The notes below the pieces were generated by a model. The model worked only from the letters and a program-made list of their open reading frames with translations, made no database searches and was not told the DNA's origin. This document shows positions 17,753-26,000 of a stretch of DNA of 64,000 nt, piece by piece. Position numbers and translations under genes: made by a program. The DNA lies in contig NZ_AP027368.1 of the NCBI RefSeq assembly GCF_030296015.1, forward strand, positions 2,542,001 to 2,606,000. The letters run 5' to 3'. The DNA is from Ferrimonas sp. YFM (GTDB lineage: Bacteria > Pseudomonadota > Gammaproteobacteria > Enterobacterales > Shewanellaceae). Within the stretch, counting starts at the first letter, position 1, and each line of letters starts with the position of its first letter.

Positions 17753-18646
17753 TCAGGCGCGATGGAAATAGAGATGAGACCAGAAACCACCGATGGAGTC
17801 CTGGCGCTCCTTGTCGGTAAAGACCCCTTGTGGCGCCGAGGCAGGGTGGCGGAACTTGGTGTCGCAGCCCCCTGTGTACATCTGCCAGTTGTACCAGAAG
17901 ACGTAGGCCACACTCAGAGCCAGATTGATGATGCCCCACCAGGTGGCGAGTTCAGGATTGGCCCAGGCGGAGGAGTCCATAAAGGGGAAGACGTCGGTCA
18001 GGCCCAGCTGCACCACGAAGATCGCCAGGGTGTAGATACGCCCCATGATGTAGAGATCGTGCCGACCGAACACCGAGTAGAGCTCACAGGCGATGAGGAT
18101 TGCCAAGCCACCGGCAAACTCATCGGGGATGCAGCCAAACAGGAAGGCGGCGTTCCAGGTGGTGTAGAGAAAACACCAACCCAGAGGGAAGTCCACAATC
18201 AGATCGCCACAGGTTTTGTCCTCCACACGCCAGAATTTGCCGACGAAGGGGATGGTCAGCACCAGGCAGAAGCCGGACAACGCGTTCCAGGGGTTGCCCA
18301 GTTGCCAGTCATGAATGGAGGCCTCGGTGATATTGAGGGCGAGAATGAAAAACAGAAACCACAGGGTCCAAGGCTTTTTAAAGATCTCCCAGAAAGGTCC
18401 CTGCTTTTTCTCATAGACGGCGATGCGCATCAGGCTGACCACCACCATGGGCACCAGTACGCTGAAGATCTTGGCCCATTCAAACCAGGTGTCCCGGTTC
18501 TCGGCCCAAAGGGGAAAAGTACAGAGGGAGCCAACGATAAAGGCAAAGCCCAGATAGCGATAACGCCGGAACACTTCGGTGAGCGCATAGGTTACGGCGG
18601 CGTAGACAATAATGGAGACGATCAGTGTGAGATTAGAGGGTTCCAT
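17753..18646 (-). CDS. DUF5692-like integral membrane protein
   Basis: A 297-residue protein with about eight hydrophobic helices and no separate signal peptide. Motifs shared with its downstream paralogue are WFEWAKIFSVLVPMVVVSLM, ALNITEASIHDW, YTTWNAAFLFG and LYIMGRIYTLA. The ATG at 18646 has AAGGAG six bases upstream and was chosen over a TTG five codons earlier. Nothing in the sequence indicates a substrate. It is the first gene of a two-gene operon whose promoter region contains a 16-base perfect palindrome. Confidence 0.75.
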   Translation of the reverse strand: MEPSNLTLIVSIIVYAAVTYALTEVFRRYRYLGFAFIVGSLCTFPLWAENRDTWFEWAKIFSVLVPMVVVSLMRIAVYEKKQGPFWEIFKKPWTLWFLFFILALNITEASIHDWQLGNPWNALSGFCLVLTIPFVGKFWRVEDKTCGDLIVDFPLGWCFLYTTWNAAFLFGCIPDEFAGGLAILIACELYSVFGRHDLYIMGRIYTLAIFVVQLGLTDVFPFMDSSAWANPELATWWGIINLALSVAYVFWYNWQMYTGGCDTKFRHPASAPQGVFTDKERQDSIGGFWSHLYFHRA

Positions 18647-19093
18647 ACCCTTCTCCTTCAAACATCAAGTGAGCCAGCTGAGCTGGCACGACTGTCCCTT
18701 GTTTGGTTTCAACCCCTCACAATCCAGGCCCCCCCGGACAATCCCCATTAAAGTCGAAGCCAGTGCCGCCTAGGAAACGCTTCCCTGCCCCACTGCTCCC
18801 GACCTCTGTCTACATGGTTGAAAACCAAAAGAAACAAATTAGAGCAATTGCTCTATTTTCAAGATTAAGGTAACACAGCCCCACAGAGATGTTGTGAAGC
18901 AGATCAAGATTTATCGGGAATGGTTAAAGCCCCAGCAAAGGTCTAGAGCCCTTTAGTGGGCCGCAACCAACAACAGTAGACTGAACGGCCCCCATTCATC
19001 TACCGCGCTATGTAAGATGAAGTGGAGCAATTGAACCATACCCCAGGCGGTGTTAAGGTCTCCTGGTTTTCAATATTGATGAGGAGGTGCGCT
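18647..19093. other. Gene-free stretch between the DUF5692-like pair and the methyltransferase leader
   Basis: About 450 bases without a credible ORF. It should hold the promoter of the minus-strand DUF5692-like pair and that of the plus-strand leader ORF. The only clear element is the palindrome at 18840-18855. A partial CRP-like match (TGTGA, six bases, TCAAG) at 18893-18908 is too weak to call. Confidence 0.6.
18840..18855. promoter_or_regulatory. 16-base perfect palindrome, candidate operator
   Basis: TAGAGCAATTGCTCTA is its own reverse complement. The length and symmetry suit a MarR- or TetR-type dimer. It lies about 190 bases upstream of the DUF5692-like pair and there is no regulator gene next to it, so a regulator encoded elsewhere would be needed. 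Confidence 0.45.
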
Positions 19094-19171
19094 ATGAAAG
19101 TTAAAAAGATGAACAAAGCGATGTTATTGACCATGGTGACGCCTCAATTTTCGGCTTTAGGCAAAGTTTAA
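19094..19171 (+). CDS. 25-codon leader ORF before the methyltransferase gene
   Basis: ATG to TAA gives 25 residues with a very strong ribosome-binding site, GAGGAGG, seven bases before the ATG. The peptide has a basic start (MKVKKMNKA), a short hydrophobic middle (MLLTMV) and ends TPQFSALGKV. The stop lies 46 bases before the methyltransferase ATG in the same direction. It may be a regulatory leader peptide, because its codons include one arm of an alternative RNA structure, or a short modified-peptide precursor. Being so short, its coding status rests on the ribosome-binding site and position. Confidence 0.45.
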   Translation: MKVKKMNKAMLLTMVTPQFSALGKV

Positions 19172-19212
19172 GTCCTGGCCTGCGTCACCTTTATCTTGTG
19201 TTTATTGGTGAC
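19135..19212 (+). promoter_or_regulatory. Candidate attenuator with two mutually exclusive stems over the methyltransferase ribosome-binding site
   Basis: Segment 1, GGTGACGC at 19135-19142 inside the leader ORF, is complementary to segment 2, GCGTCACC at 19182-19189. The last six bases of segment 2 (GTCACC) are also perfectly complementary to segment 3, GGTGAC at 19207-19212, which contains the GGTGA ribosome-binding site six bases before the methyltransferase ATG. A ribosome covering segment 1 would favour pairing of 2 with 3 and hide the site. The arrangement is seen in the sequence; its function is inference. Confidence 0.4.
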
Positions 19213-19217
19213 TATTC

Positions 19218-20057
19218 ATGTATCGTCAATTAATCGAAATTAATAAGAAACCAGCGCCTTTTGAGAGTATTACTACCCTCGAACTTTGGACAGATCCTCA
19301 TCGCGCCGAGCAGATGCTGGCGTATCATTTGAGTGATGCGACCGAGCTTGCTTCCCGCTCTACAGGTCAACGTCAAGCGTCGACCAATTGGATGATCCAG
19401 CATTTTGGAATTAAGTCAGGTACTCGAGTTTGTGATTTTGGCTGCGGTCCTGGACTATATACTCAGGCCTTCGCTCGAGCTGATGCCAAAGTAACAGGAG
19501 TCGATTTTTCAACTAACTCTTTGCAGTATGCCCGCACCCAAGCGCGTAAATCTGGATTGGACATCAATTACATTGAAGCCAATTATCTTGAATTTGAAAC
19601 CGACCAGCGCTTCGATCTCATTACGCTTATTTACTGCGGCTTCTGTGCCCTGAGCCCTGAAAACCGTGCCAAATTGCTGAAGAAGTTCGAGAAGCTGCTT
19701 ACGACGGGAGGCCGTATCATTCTGGACGTCCACTCCCTCAATGCGTATGCGCAGCGCCAGGAATGCAGCAGTTATGAGAAAAATCAGCTTGGCGGGTTTT
19801 GGTCAGCAAAAGAGTATTACGGGTTTCTCACGACCTTCAAGTATGACGATGAGAAGGTGGTGCTCGATAAATACACCATCATCGAGCCCAATAACAGCTA
19901 CACAATCTACAACTGGCTACAGTACTTTGACAAAGCAATGCTGGAACAGGAATTTTTCAAGGCTGGTCTTCAGATTGAGTTGATGTTGGATGAGCTTGAT
20001 GGGCAGGCTTATACCGGCACTGACCCTGATATTGTTGTGATCGCGAAACGCGCTTGA
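19218..20057 (+). CDS. Class I SAM-dependent methyltransferase
   Basis: A 279-residue protein with a Rossmann-like methyltransferase core. Motif I is VCDFGCGPGLYTQAF near residue 76, followed by VTGVDFSTNSLQYAR and the post-I acidic region. The N-terminal block LELWTDPHRAEQMLAYHL is shared with a widespread family of stand-alone methyltransferases of unknown substrate. GGTGA lies six bases before the ATG. Base composition is lower in GC than most neighbours, which hints at separate ancestry. A terminator follows directly, so it is either monocistronic or forms a unit with the leader ORF. Confidence 0.88.
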   Translation: MYRQLIEINKKPAPFESITTLELWTDPHRAEQMLAYHLSDATELASRSTGQRQASTNWMIQHFGIKSGTRVCDFGCGPGLYTQAFARADAKVTGVDFSTNSLQYARTQARKSGLDINYIEANYLEFETDQRFDLITLIYCGFCALSPENRAKLLKKFEKLLTTGGRIILDVHSLNAYAQRQECSSYEKNQLGGFWSAKEYYGFLTTFKYDDEKVVLDKYTIIEPNNSYTIYNWLQYFDKAMLEQEFFKAGLQIELMLDELDGQAYTGTDPDIVVIAKRA

Positions 20058-20075
20058 TATCCAGTACTTAAACCT

Positions 20076-20100
20076 AAGCCGCCCCCTGGGGCGGCTTTTC
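20076..20100 (+). terminator. Rho-independent terminator of the methyltransferase gene
   Basis: AAGCCGCCCC and GGGGCGGCTT form a GC-rich stem followed by TTC TCTCT. It lies 19 bases after the methyltransferase stop. Confidence 0.85.
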
Positions 20101-20129
20101 TCTCTACTGGAAGGAGTCAACTCAGCCAG

Positions 20130-20522
20130 TTACAGGGTTGGCAGAGTCTCACAGTGGAAATACGCAGCCTCAACTGTTGATGAACGCTCGTACACACCGC
20201 CGAACGAGTTGGAACCGGCGAAGCCACGATTGATGTAGTTCGCCCCCAACGTTACGGCTTTCTCTGCAAAGGTCGAGTTGATACGTCGTTCGACTTCAGC
20301 GTCATCATCACCAATAGAGAAGACACCTGCAATGCTGTGAGTATTGGGGTTAAATTCTGACGTTCCCTTAATGGTGCAATTGAGAGCCTTATCAGGGTTA
20401 GCGTAAGCAATGCGAACGGTTTCCCCTGTCGATGTAATAAAATCACTGGCAAGTGGCGCCACAATGGTTGCGCACCCCACTAAGGTGGAAACAGATACAG
20501 CGATGAGAATGTTACTCTTCAT
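20130..20522 (-). CDS. Small putative lipoprotein
   Basis: A 130-residue protein with a lipobox-type signal (STLVGC, Cys17), so probably attached to a membrane on the periplasmic side. The mature part has SIGDDDAEVERRINSTFAEKA, GANYINRGFAGSNSFGGVY and a C-terminal cysteine (FHCETLP). The pattern of a lipoprotein with a conserved 'GAN-I' block recalls small envelope-stress lipoproteins such as DUF4156, but the family is not certain. It is monocistronic and faces the methyltransferase terminator. Confidence 0.75.
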   Translation of the reverse strand: MKSNILIAVSVSTLVGCATIVAPLASDFITSTGETVRIAYANPDKALNCTIKGTSEFNPNTHSIAGVFSIGDDDAEVERRINSTFAEKAVTLGANYINRGFAGSNSFGGVYERSSTVEAAYFHCETLPTL

Positions 20523-20900
20523 TCTATTACCCTTGTTGTTTTGAACCGCGTTTATGTTATCTCAAGGGCGGCGGTGGAAGAACATGGCTAAAATGACTTT
20601 TCCGCATACTGCAATGACGTTAAATCACCCTATGACAGCCAATCACAACACAAAACTGTAACCAGCTGATCACATTGTTTTTTTTGTTTTCCTGTATCAC
20701 TGACTTCCTGCTCTTCTGCTGTGCCCTCCCTCTAGCACAGAGACTCAATTCAGTAATTCGTTCCTACGCGGAGATCCAGTTCACAGATTAAGCTGACGGT
20801 ACGAAATCGACTATTTGCCGGACAAAATCGACCTCCATTCCTATTGAAGCATTAATTAAATTTTCTCTTGCGAAAAAATAAAATCGCAGAGGAAATGATG
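20523..20900. other. Gene-free stretch between the lipoprotein and the octaheme cytochrome
   Basis: About 380 AT-rich bases that must hold two divergent promoters. A T8 run occurs near 20680. TGTAACCAGCTGATCACA at 20658 has CRP-like half sites but an eight-base gap, so it is not called. No small ORF with a good ribosome-binding site is visible. Confidence 0.55.
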
Positions 20901-22448
20901 ATGAAACAACACGTAGTAAAACAAGGTGCTCTGACACTTTGCGCCAGTGCGCTGATCGCGCTGCTGGCAGGGTGTAATGGAGACAGTGACAACGACTCGG
21001 ATACCAATCTACCTCCAGGCCCGGGAGCAATGTCGGCCATTGCCGTTATCGGTGAAGACACCTCCATCGACGTCCTGGCCGAAGCCAGCGATCCAGAGGG
21101 CGACACCCTTTCCCTGGCGGATGCCAAGGTGGTGCAAGGCTCTGGTGAAGTGCGGGTGGAAGACGGCCTGTTGTGGTTTGTCTCCAGCGACTATGGCTTG
21201 GCCCAGGTGGAGTACACCATCAGCGACGGAAAAGGCGGCAAGACCCAGGCTGTGGTGGATGTGGAGGTGAAAGCCAGCCTTCAGGATTATGCCGGTACCC
21301 AAACCTGTCTGCGCTGCCACCAAGACAAGGCCAGCTTCCTGGAGACCGGACACAACTGGAAATTCACTAAGATTGAAAACGGTGAGGCGCCCGACCTGCC
21401 CTTTACCTCCCTGGATGGCGCCTTCGAGCTGTACGAGGGCGTCGAGAACAGCGCAGGAACACCGGAAAGCTGGGCTGACATCAGTTACCTGCTGGGTGGC
21501 TTCCAGCGTCAGGCGATTCTAGTCGATAACAACGGCTACATGGTCAACGGCCCCAAGGCGATGTTCGATGTGCTGCCGAAAGGGGAAACCCTGGACGAGA
21601 CTCGGGTCGTCCCCTTCGCACCAGGTGCGGGCGGCGACGGCATGCCCTACAACTGTGGCCACTGCCACAACACCGGCTGGCGCGACTACACCTCTGAGCC
21701 CGATGACCATCGCAACCGCGATCGTCAGGACGGTCTGATTGGCATGGAAGGAACCTTTGCCCAGGCCGGCGTGCAGTGCGAAGCCTGTCATGGTGCCGGT
21801 GGCGATCACGCCAAGAGCCCCAGCAAAGACAACATTGTCCGCAACGCCAAAGGCCGGCTGCGCGCTGACTTGACGGCCATGAACCAAGCCTATGGCGACG
21901 CGATTGCTTGTGGGGAATGCCACACCAAAGCGGGTGAGCGTTGGTATAAAGATGGGTATATGACCAGCTACGACGAAAAGTTTGGCGGAGACACCATCGG
22001 TGGCTTCGTTAAAGACTACTTCGAAGAGGGTCGTAATGCCGGTGATGCTCTGCTGGGCTATGACCCGGATACCGGTGAAGCCACAGGTAAGAAGCGGATG
22101 TTCCAGTGTATCCACTGCCACAATCCTCACCTGTCCACCAACTTCCGGGATAAGCCTGGACACGAGGAAGCCCTGACCACCGAGTGCCAGGATTGTCACC
22201 CAAGCGTGAAGTTCAACGACGGTCTGGGTGCCATGCACGGTGCCATGGCAGACTGTACCGATTGCCACATGCCGAAGAACTCTCACCTGTTCAAGATCGA
22301 CCTGTCTCATGCGTCCGAGGATCCGTATCAATACGGCGAGGACGGCAAGTACCGCCAGCCCTGGCTGAGACCGGTACAATCCTGTGGAGGGTGTCACGCA
22401 GAAGACTATGACGATCGTGCTACCAGAATCGGCAAGGTTCACAAGTAA
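20901..22448 (+). CDS. Octaheme c-type cytochrome lipoprotein with an N-terminal cadherin-like domain
   Basis: A 515-residue exported lipoprotein (lipobox LLAGC). Residues of roughly 40-120 resemble a cadherin/Ig-like domain (DPEGDTLSLADAKV, YTISDGKGGK). Eight CXXCH haem sites follow: CLRCH, CGHCH, CEACH, CGECH, CIHCH, CQDCH, CTDCH and CGGCH. It is likely to carry electrons at the outer membrane or in the periplasm; the partner is unknown. Of three consecutive ATGs, the third (20901) has AGAGGA seven bases upstream. No outer-membrane conduit genes adjoin it and a strong terminator follows, so it is monocistronic. Confidence 0.88.
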   Translation: MKQHVVKQGALTLCASALIALLAGCNGDSDNDSDTNLPPGPGAMSAIAVIGEDTSIDVLAEASDPEGDTLSLADAKVVQGSGEVRVEDGLLWFVSSDYGLAQVEYTISDGKGGKTQAVVDVEVKASLQDYAGTQTCLRCHQDKASFLETGHNWKFTKIENGEAPDLPFTSLDGAFELYEGVENSAGTPESWADISYLLGGFQRQAILVDNNGYMVNGPKAMFDVLPKGETLDETRVVPFAPGAGGDGMPYNCGHCHNTGWRDYTSEPDDHRNRDRQDGLIGMEGTFAQAGVQCEACHGAGGDHAKSPSKDNIVRNAKGRLRADLTAMNQAYGDAIACGECHTKAGERWYKDGYMTSYDEKFGGDTIGGFVKDYFEEGRNAGDALLGYDPDTGEATGKKRMFQCIHCHNPHLSTNFRDKPGHEEALTTECQDCHPSVKFNDGLGAMHGAMADCTDCHMPKNSHLFKIDLSHASEDPYQYGEDGKYRQPWLRPVQSCGGCHAEDYDDRATRIGKVHK

Positions 22449-22473
22449 ACTGTCATAGCCATGACAAAACAAC

Positions 22474-22506
22474 AAGCCAGCGGCCCGACAGTCGCTGGCT
22501 TTTTTG
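22474..22506 (+). terminator. Rho-independent terminator of the octaheme cytochrome gene
   Basis: AAGCCAGCG and CGCTGGCTT pair across a ten-base loop and run into six or more Ts. It lies 26 bases after the stop codon. Confidence 0.9.
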
Positions 22507-22636
22507 TGAGTCACAAACCAGATTGGAATCAAACATCTGTTTTTAATGAACTTTAATTCGCGTCATTTCTCTCAACAAAGAGAAGCATGCAGCGAAAAGC
22601 CGCTTAGAAGCTTCACCCTGTTTCCCATTACTGAGA

Positions 22637-23875
22637 ATGGACTCTATGTATCTCAAACTGCCGTTATACGGACTGGCGCTCTTCAGCTTATCCGCACAGG
22701 GCTTTACGCCATCAGTCACCTATCAGTTGACGGTCAACCACCAAGACCGACAGTTCGGCAACTTCTCCGTGGATACGTCAACGCTTAATACCTTTACCCT
22801 GAGGCCGCCTCGTTCCCTGTCGGAAGCAAGCAAAGATTCCCTGTCCATTCAATGCATCAATGGCGACACTGCCGAGCCAGCCAATTATGGTGAGCCACTG
22901 AAGTGTGAACAGCTAAACTGGCGAACCTCCTTCCACTCCCTAGACGATCTGGATATTAATCTGTCCGAGCAAACCAGTTACGTCTCCAGTTCAGGCTGGT
23001 GGGTGCTATTTGAATGGGACACCATTCCCAGATTCGAAGGTGTCAGAGACGCGATGGTCTGCACTCAGGTAGATGACCACAGGACTGAAAGCAACTGTCA
23101 AAGTCTTCCATCTGCAATCCAGCCACCTCTGATTCTTCCTTTTGGCACACCCACCGCCGCGTTTCAGGAACAAGAGACACACTTTCTGGTTTACACCGAT
23201 ATCATGGGGCGGGAGCTCACCATAAATCACAATCAGGCTCTGCTGAGCAGCCAGTATCAGTATCTCTCTCAGCTTTTGAATCGCACTAAAGCGACTCAGC
23301 AGCAACTAAGCCTGGTTTGGGCCGGAATCAATGAAAGCCACGGCATGATTGGCGGCGCTGCAGGCTCCAATGCCTTTGTTTCCAACTACGCAATTGGTGA
23401 CGGTGGTATCTCCAAACAAAGCAAGGAACGTCTGTTTTGGGTTTCCGCTCACGAACTCTTCCACATGCTTGCGCCCTACTCCTACCCTACCTGGCTCTCA
23501 GAGAGCCTGGCCCACTACTACGGCTACAAGTCCTTGGCTAAGTTTGGCGCTCCCTCCAATACGCCCCAGAGAGACTGGGATAGCCAACGAACGAAGATGC
23601 CCAACAGTGATGCCAGGCTCTATGAGGCCCACACCAAAGTGACTCAAGAGCGGCAGATGCAGTACTACGGACTGTTCTACGTTAAGGGCGCCGCCTTTTG
23701 GCAACGCCTGGATGAGCTGTTGATGCGACATGGCGACAGTCTGGACAATTATCTGCCTCAGCTTGCCGAATGGGTCAGTCAAAATGGACATTTCGACAGC
23801 GAGTTCGAAACAACCATGTCAGACATAGTGGGCAAAAAAGCCATGGAGCAGCTACTGTCCCAATTTCTGAAGTAG
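22637..23875 (+). CDS. Exported M61-like gluzincin metalloprotease
   Basis: A 412-residue protein with a signal peptide (LPLYGLALFSLSAQG). The zinc site HELFH lies near residue 272, and a downstream glutamate in WLSESLAHYYGYK is placed as the third zinc ligand, as in M61 glycyl aminopeptidase-like enzymes. The Gly-rich GGAAGSNAF block ahead of HELFH is also seen in M61 proteins. The N-terminal part is beta-rich. An ATG three codons later (22646) is an equally good start. Targets are unknown. It lies between the cytochrome terminator and rhlE and is probably transcribed alone. Confidence 0.75.
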   Translation: MDSMYLKLPLYGLALFSLSAQGFTPSVTYQLTVNHQDRQFGNFSVDTSTLNTFTLRPPRSLSEASKDSLSIQCINGDTAEPANYGEPLKCEQLNWRTSFHSLDDLDINLSEQTSYVSSSGWWVLFEWDTIPRFEGVRDAMVCTQVDDHRTESNCQSLPSAIQPPLILPFGTPTAAFQEQETHFLVYTDIMGRELTINHNQALLSSQYQYLSQLLNRTKATQQQLSLVWAGINESHGMIGGAAGSNAFVSNYAIGDGGISKQSKERLFWVSAHELFHMLAPYSYPTWLSESLAHYYGYKSLAKFGAPSNTPQRDWDSQRTKMPNSDARLYEAHTKVTQERQMQYYGLFYVKGAAFWQRLDELLMRHGDSLDNYLPQLAEWVSQNGHFDSEFETTMSDIVGKKAMEQLLSQFLK

Positions 23876-23925
23876 ATGGACAAACAGGCCACTCGAACCA
23901 AAACATCAGAACCCCATCGCCCTCA

Positions 23926-23954
23926 TTTCCCGAACCAGAGGGCTTTGCTATACT
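23926..23954 (+). promoter_or_regulatory. Extended -10 promoter of rhlE
   Basis: TGCTATACT (23946-23954) is a good extended -10 element; the -35 position holds only TTTCCC. The resulting leader contains a GCGCCGC/GCGGCGC hairpin at 23966-23987, between the promoter and the ATG, which could affect translation at low temperature. Confidence 0.5.
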
Positions 23955-24014
23955 TCCCGCCCCTTGCGCCGCCACCGTTTGCGGCGCAGTTGTTTCACCA
24001 AATTGAGACCACCG

Positions 24015-25217
24015 ATGTCATTCTCCAGCCTGGGATTATCCGCCCCACTTGTCGACGCCGTTGCCGAAGCCGGTTACAGCGAGCCTACTTCTATTCAGCA
24101 GAAGGCCATTCCCGTTGTGCTGCGGGGCGATAACCTGATTGCTGCCGCGCAAACTGGTACCGGCAAGACCGCCAGCTTTGTGCTTCCAATTCTGCAGCAA
24201 CTCAGCCAGGGCAGCCGTGGTCGCAAGAAACGGGTTCGGGCGCTGATCATCGCACCGACCCGCGAATTGGTGGTGCAGGTGGCCGAAAGTGTTGAGCGCT
24301 ATGGTCGTCACCTGCCGCTGACCTGCCTGGCCATGTACGGCGGCGTAGACATTGAACCTCAGCGCCAGGCGCTGCTGGACGGAGTCGACCTGCTGGTGGC
24401 CACGCCTGGACGACTGCTGGACATGTACAGCCGCCGCGCCATTCACTTCGATGAAGTAGAGATGCTGGTGCTGGATGAAGCGGACAAGATGCTGGATATG
24501 GGCTTCATCGATGACATCAACGACATCGTCACCAAGCTGCCCACAGAGCGGCAATCGCTGCTGTTTTCCGCCACCCTCTCCAAAAAAGTGCGGGCCCTGG
24601 CCAAGAGTGCCATCAGCGATGCGGTTGAGATAAGCATTGCCGCCAGTCAGGCCAGCAAAGCCACCATCAGCCAGTGGCTGACCACCGTAGACAAAGATAA
24701 GAAATCGGCCCTGCTGAGCCACCTGATCCAAACCGCCCCCTGGAACCAGGCGCTGATCTTCATCGAAACCAAACACGGCGCCGCCAAGCTGGTGAGCCAA
24801 TTGGCCAAGCGCGGCATCGAAGCGGACTGCATCCACAGTGGCCGCACTCAGGCGGTCCGGGAACAAATTCTGGCCGACTTTAAAGCCGGCACAATTCGCT
24901 ATCTGGTGGCCACCGGCGTCGCCGCACGAGGCATCGACATCGATAACCTGGAGCGAGTGGTCAATTACGACCTGCCCTTCCCCGCCGACGAGTATGTGCA
25001 TCGCATCGGTCGAACCGGTCGCGCGGGCGCCCTGGGTGAAGCGGTGTCTCTGGTCTCCAAGGACGACTTCAAAAACCTGTGCATGATCGAAAGTCGGTTG
25101 AATCACCTGATTGAGCGCCGCGAAGTTGAAGGATTCGCACCGAGGAAAGCGGTACCCATCTCCATCCTCAACTACGTACCCAAGGCCAAGCGACAGGCCG
25201 TAAAGCCTAAGTCGTAA
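24015..25217 (+). CDS. rhlE: DEAD-box RNA helicase RhlE
   Basis: A 400-residue ATP-dependent RNA helicase, used in ribosome assembly and RNA turnover. All motifs are present: Q motif (PTSIQQKAIP), Walker A (AAQTGTGKT), PTRELV, TPGRLLD, DEAD (VLDEADKM), SAT (LFSATL), ARGIDI and HRIGRTGR. There is only a short C-terminal tail (KAKRQAVKPKS), like short RhlE proteins. The ATG at 24015 begins the usual F-LGLS start of the family and removes 17 unrelated codons. Confidence 0.93.
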   Translation: MSFSSLGLSAPLVDAVAEAGYSEPTSIQQKAIPVVLRGDNLIAAAQTGTGKTASFVLPILQQLSQGSRGRKKRVRALIIAPTRELVVQVAESVERYGRHLPLTCLAMYGGVDIEPQRQALLDGVDLLVATPGRLLDMYSRRAIHFDEVEMLVLDEADKMLDMGFIDDINDIVTKLPTERQSLLFSATLSKKVRALAKSAISDAVEISIAASQASKATISQWLTTVDKDKKSALLSHLIQTAPWNQALIFIETKHGAAKLVSQLAKRGIEADCIHSGRTQAVREQILADFKAGTIRYLVATGVAARGIDIDNLERVVNYDLPFPADEYVHRIGRTGRAGALGEAVSLVSKDDFKNLCMIESRLNHLIERREVEGFAPRKAVPISILNYVPKAKRQAVKPKS

Positions 25218-25254
25218 CTCCCCGCCTTCCTCAGCCTTTCGCACCACCCAAAGC

Positions 25255-25284
25255 AACACCGCCGGCATCTGTGCCGGCGGTGTT
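25255..25284. terminator. Perfect inverted repeat between convergent rhlE and the thioredoxin gene
   Basis: AACACCGCCGGCA and TGCCGGCGGTGTT form a 13-base-pair stem with loop TCTG. It lacks a long T-run on either side but lies exactly between two convergent genes, so it probably ends both transcripts. Confidence 0.7.
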
Positions 25285-25292
25285 AAGAAACT

Positions 25293-25811
25293 CTAGGCTT
25301 GTTTGTCTGCCAGTTGCTTTGCCAGCAGTTCGTTCATGGCATCCACTACCTGCTGGATGTTGCCTTCACCGTAACCCACCCAGCGGTTGGCAATGTTGCC
25401 CTCATGGTCAATCAACACCATATGGGGAATGCCATCCACGCCATACTTGCGACCGATCTTGCCATTGCTGTCGCTGGTCAGGGTAAAGGTCAGGTTCTTC
25501 AGCTTGTTCTTGATGCGGCGATACTGCCTCTTGTCTTCGCGATAGTTCACCGCCACCACCTTGAGCTGTTCTTTGCCCACAGTGGTCTGCAGCCCCTCCA
25601 GCAGAGGCAACTCCTTGAGACAAGGAGGACACCAGGAGGCCCAGAAGGTCACCACCATGATCTTGCCCTGCTGCTCAGAGACACGAACCACGGTGCCATC
25701 GTTGCCACGCCCCAGATAATCGGGGGCAACATCGCCGATGTCAGGCATGGAGGCCGCCAGGGAGGAGAAGGAGAAAAGAATGGCGCTAAAGAGAGTTAGA
25801 ATTTTTTTCAC
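25293..25811 (-). CDS. TlpA/ResA-like periplasmic thioredoxin-fold protein
   Basis: A 172-residue exported protein. The signal peptide ends near SSLAA, and the thioredoxin fold has the active site FWASWCPPCLKELP near residue 60 and the cis-proline region VDGIPHMVLID. The WCPPC motif is typical of thiol:disulfide reductases that serve cytochrome c maturation or protein repair. The start is a GTG with AAGGA about seven bases upstream. It is monocistronic. Confidence 0.88.
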   Translation of the reverse strand: MKKILTLFSAILFSFSSLAASMPDIGDVAPDYLGRGNDGTVVRVSEQQGKIMVVTFWASWCPPCLKELPLLEGLQTTVGKEQLKVVAVNYREDKRQYRRIKNKLKNLTFTLTSDSNGKIGRKYGVDGIPHMVLIDHEGNIANRWVGYGEGNIQQVVDAMNELLAKQLADKQA

Positions 25812-26000
25812 GGTACTTCCTTGCTTACAGATTGCGGTGTATTAGACCCAACACAAACGAATTCCCTTTCATCCGGTCGTTGTTCAACACGGCTGCCCAT
25901 GGACAACAGTGCAGAGAGTGTACAAGACACGCCTGTTCGAAAACAGGTTTCTCGTCATAAAATCAAAAGGTTAGTCAGACAAGGCTGGCCAAACCCTGCG

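Noticed and set aside
18893-18908. CRP-like site in the DUF5692/methyltransferase intergenic region
   Set aside because: Second half TCAAG is weak and the distance to either gene start is large.
20658-20675. CRP-like site before the octaheme cytochrome gene
   Set aside because: The half sites TGTAA and TCACA are separated by eight bases rather than six, and the left half is imperfect.
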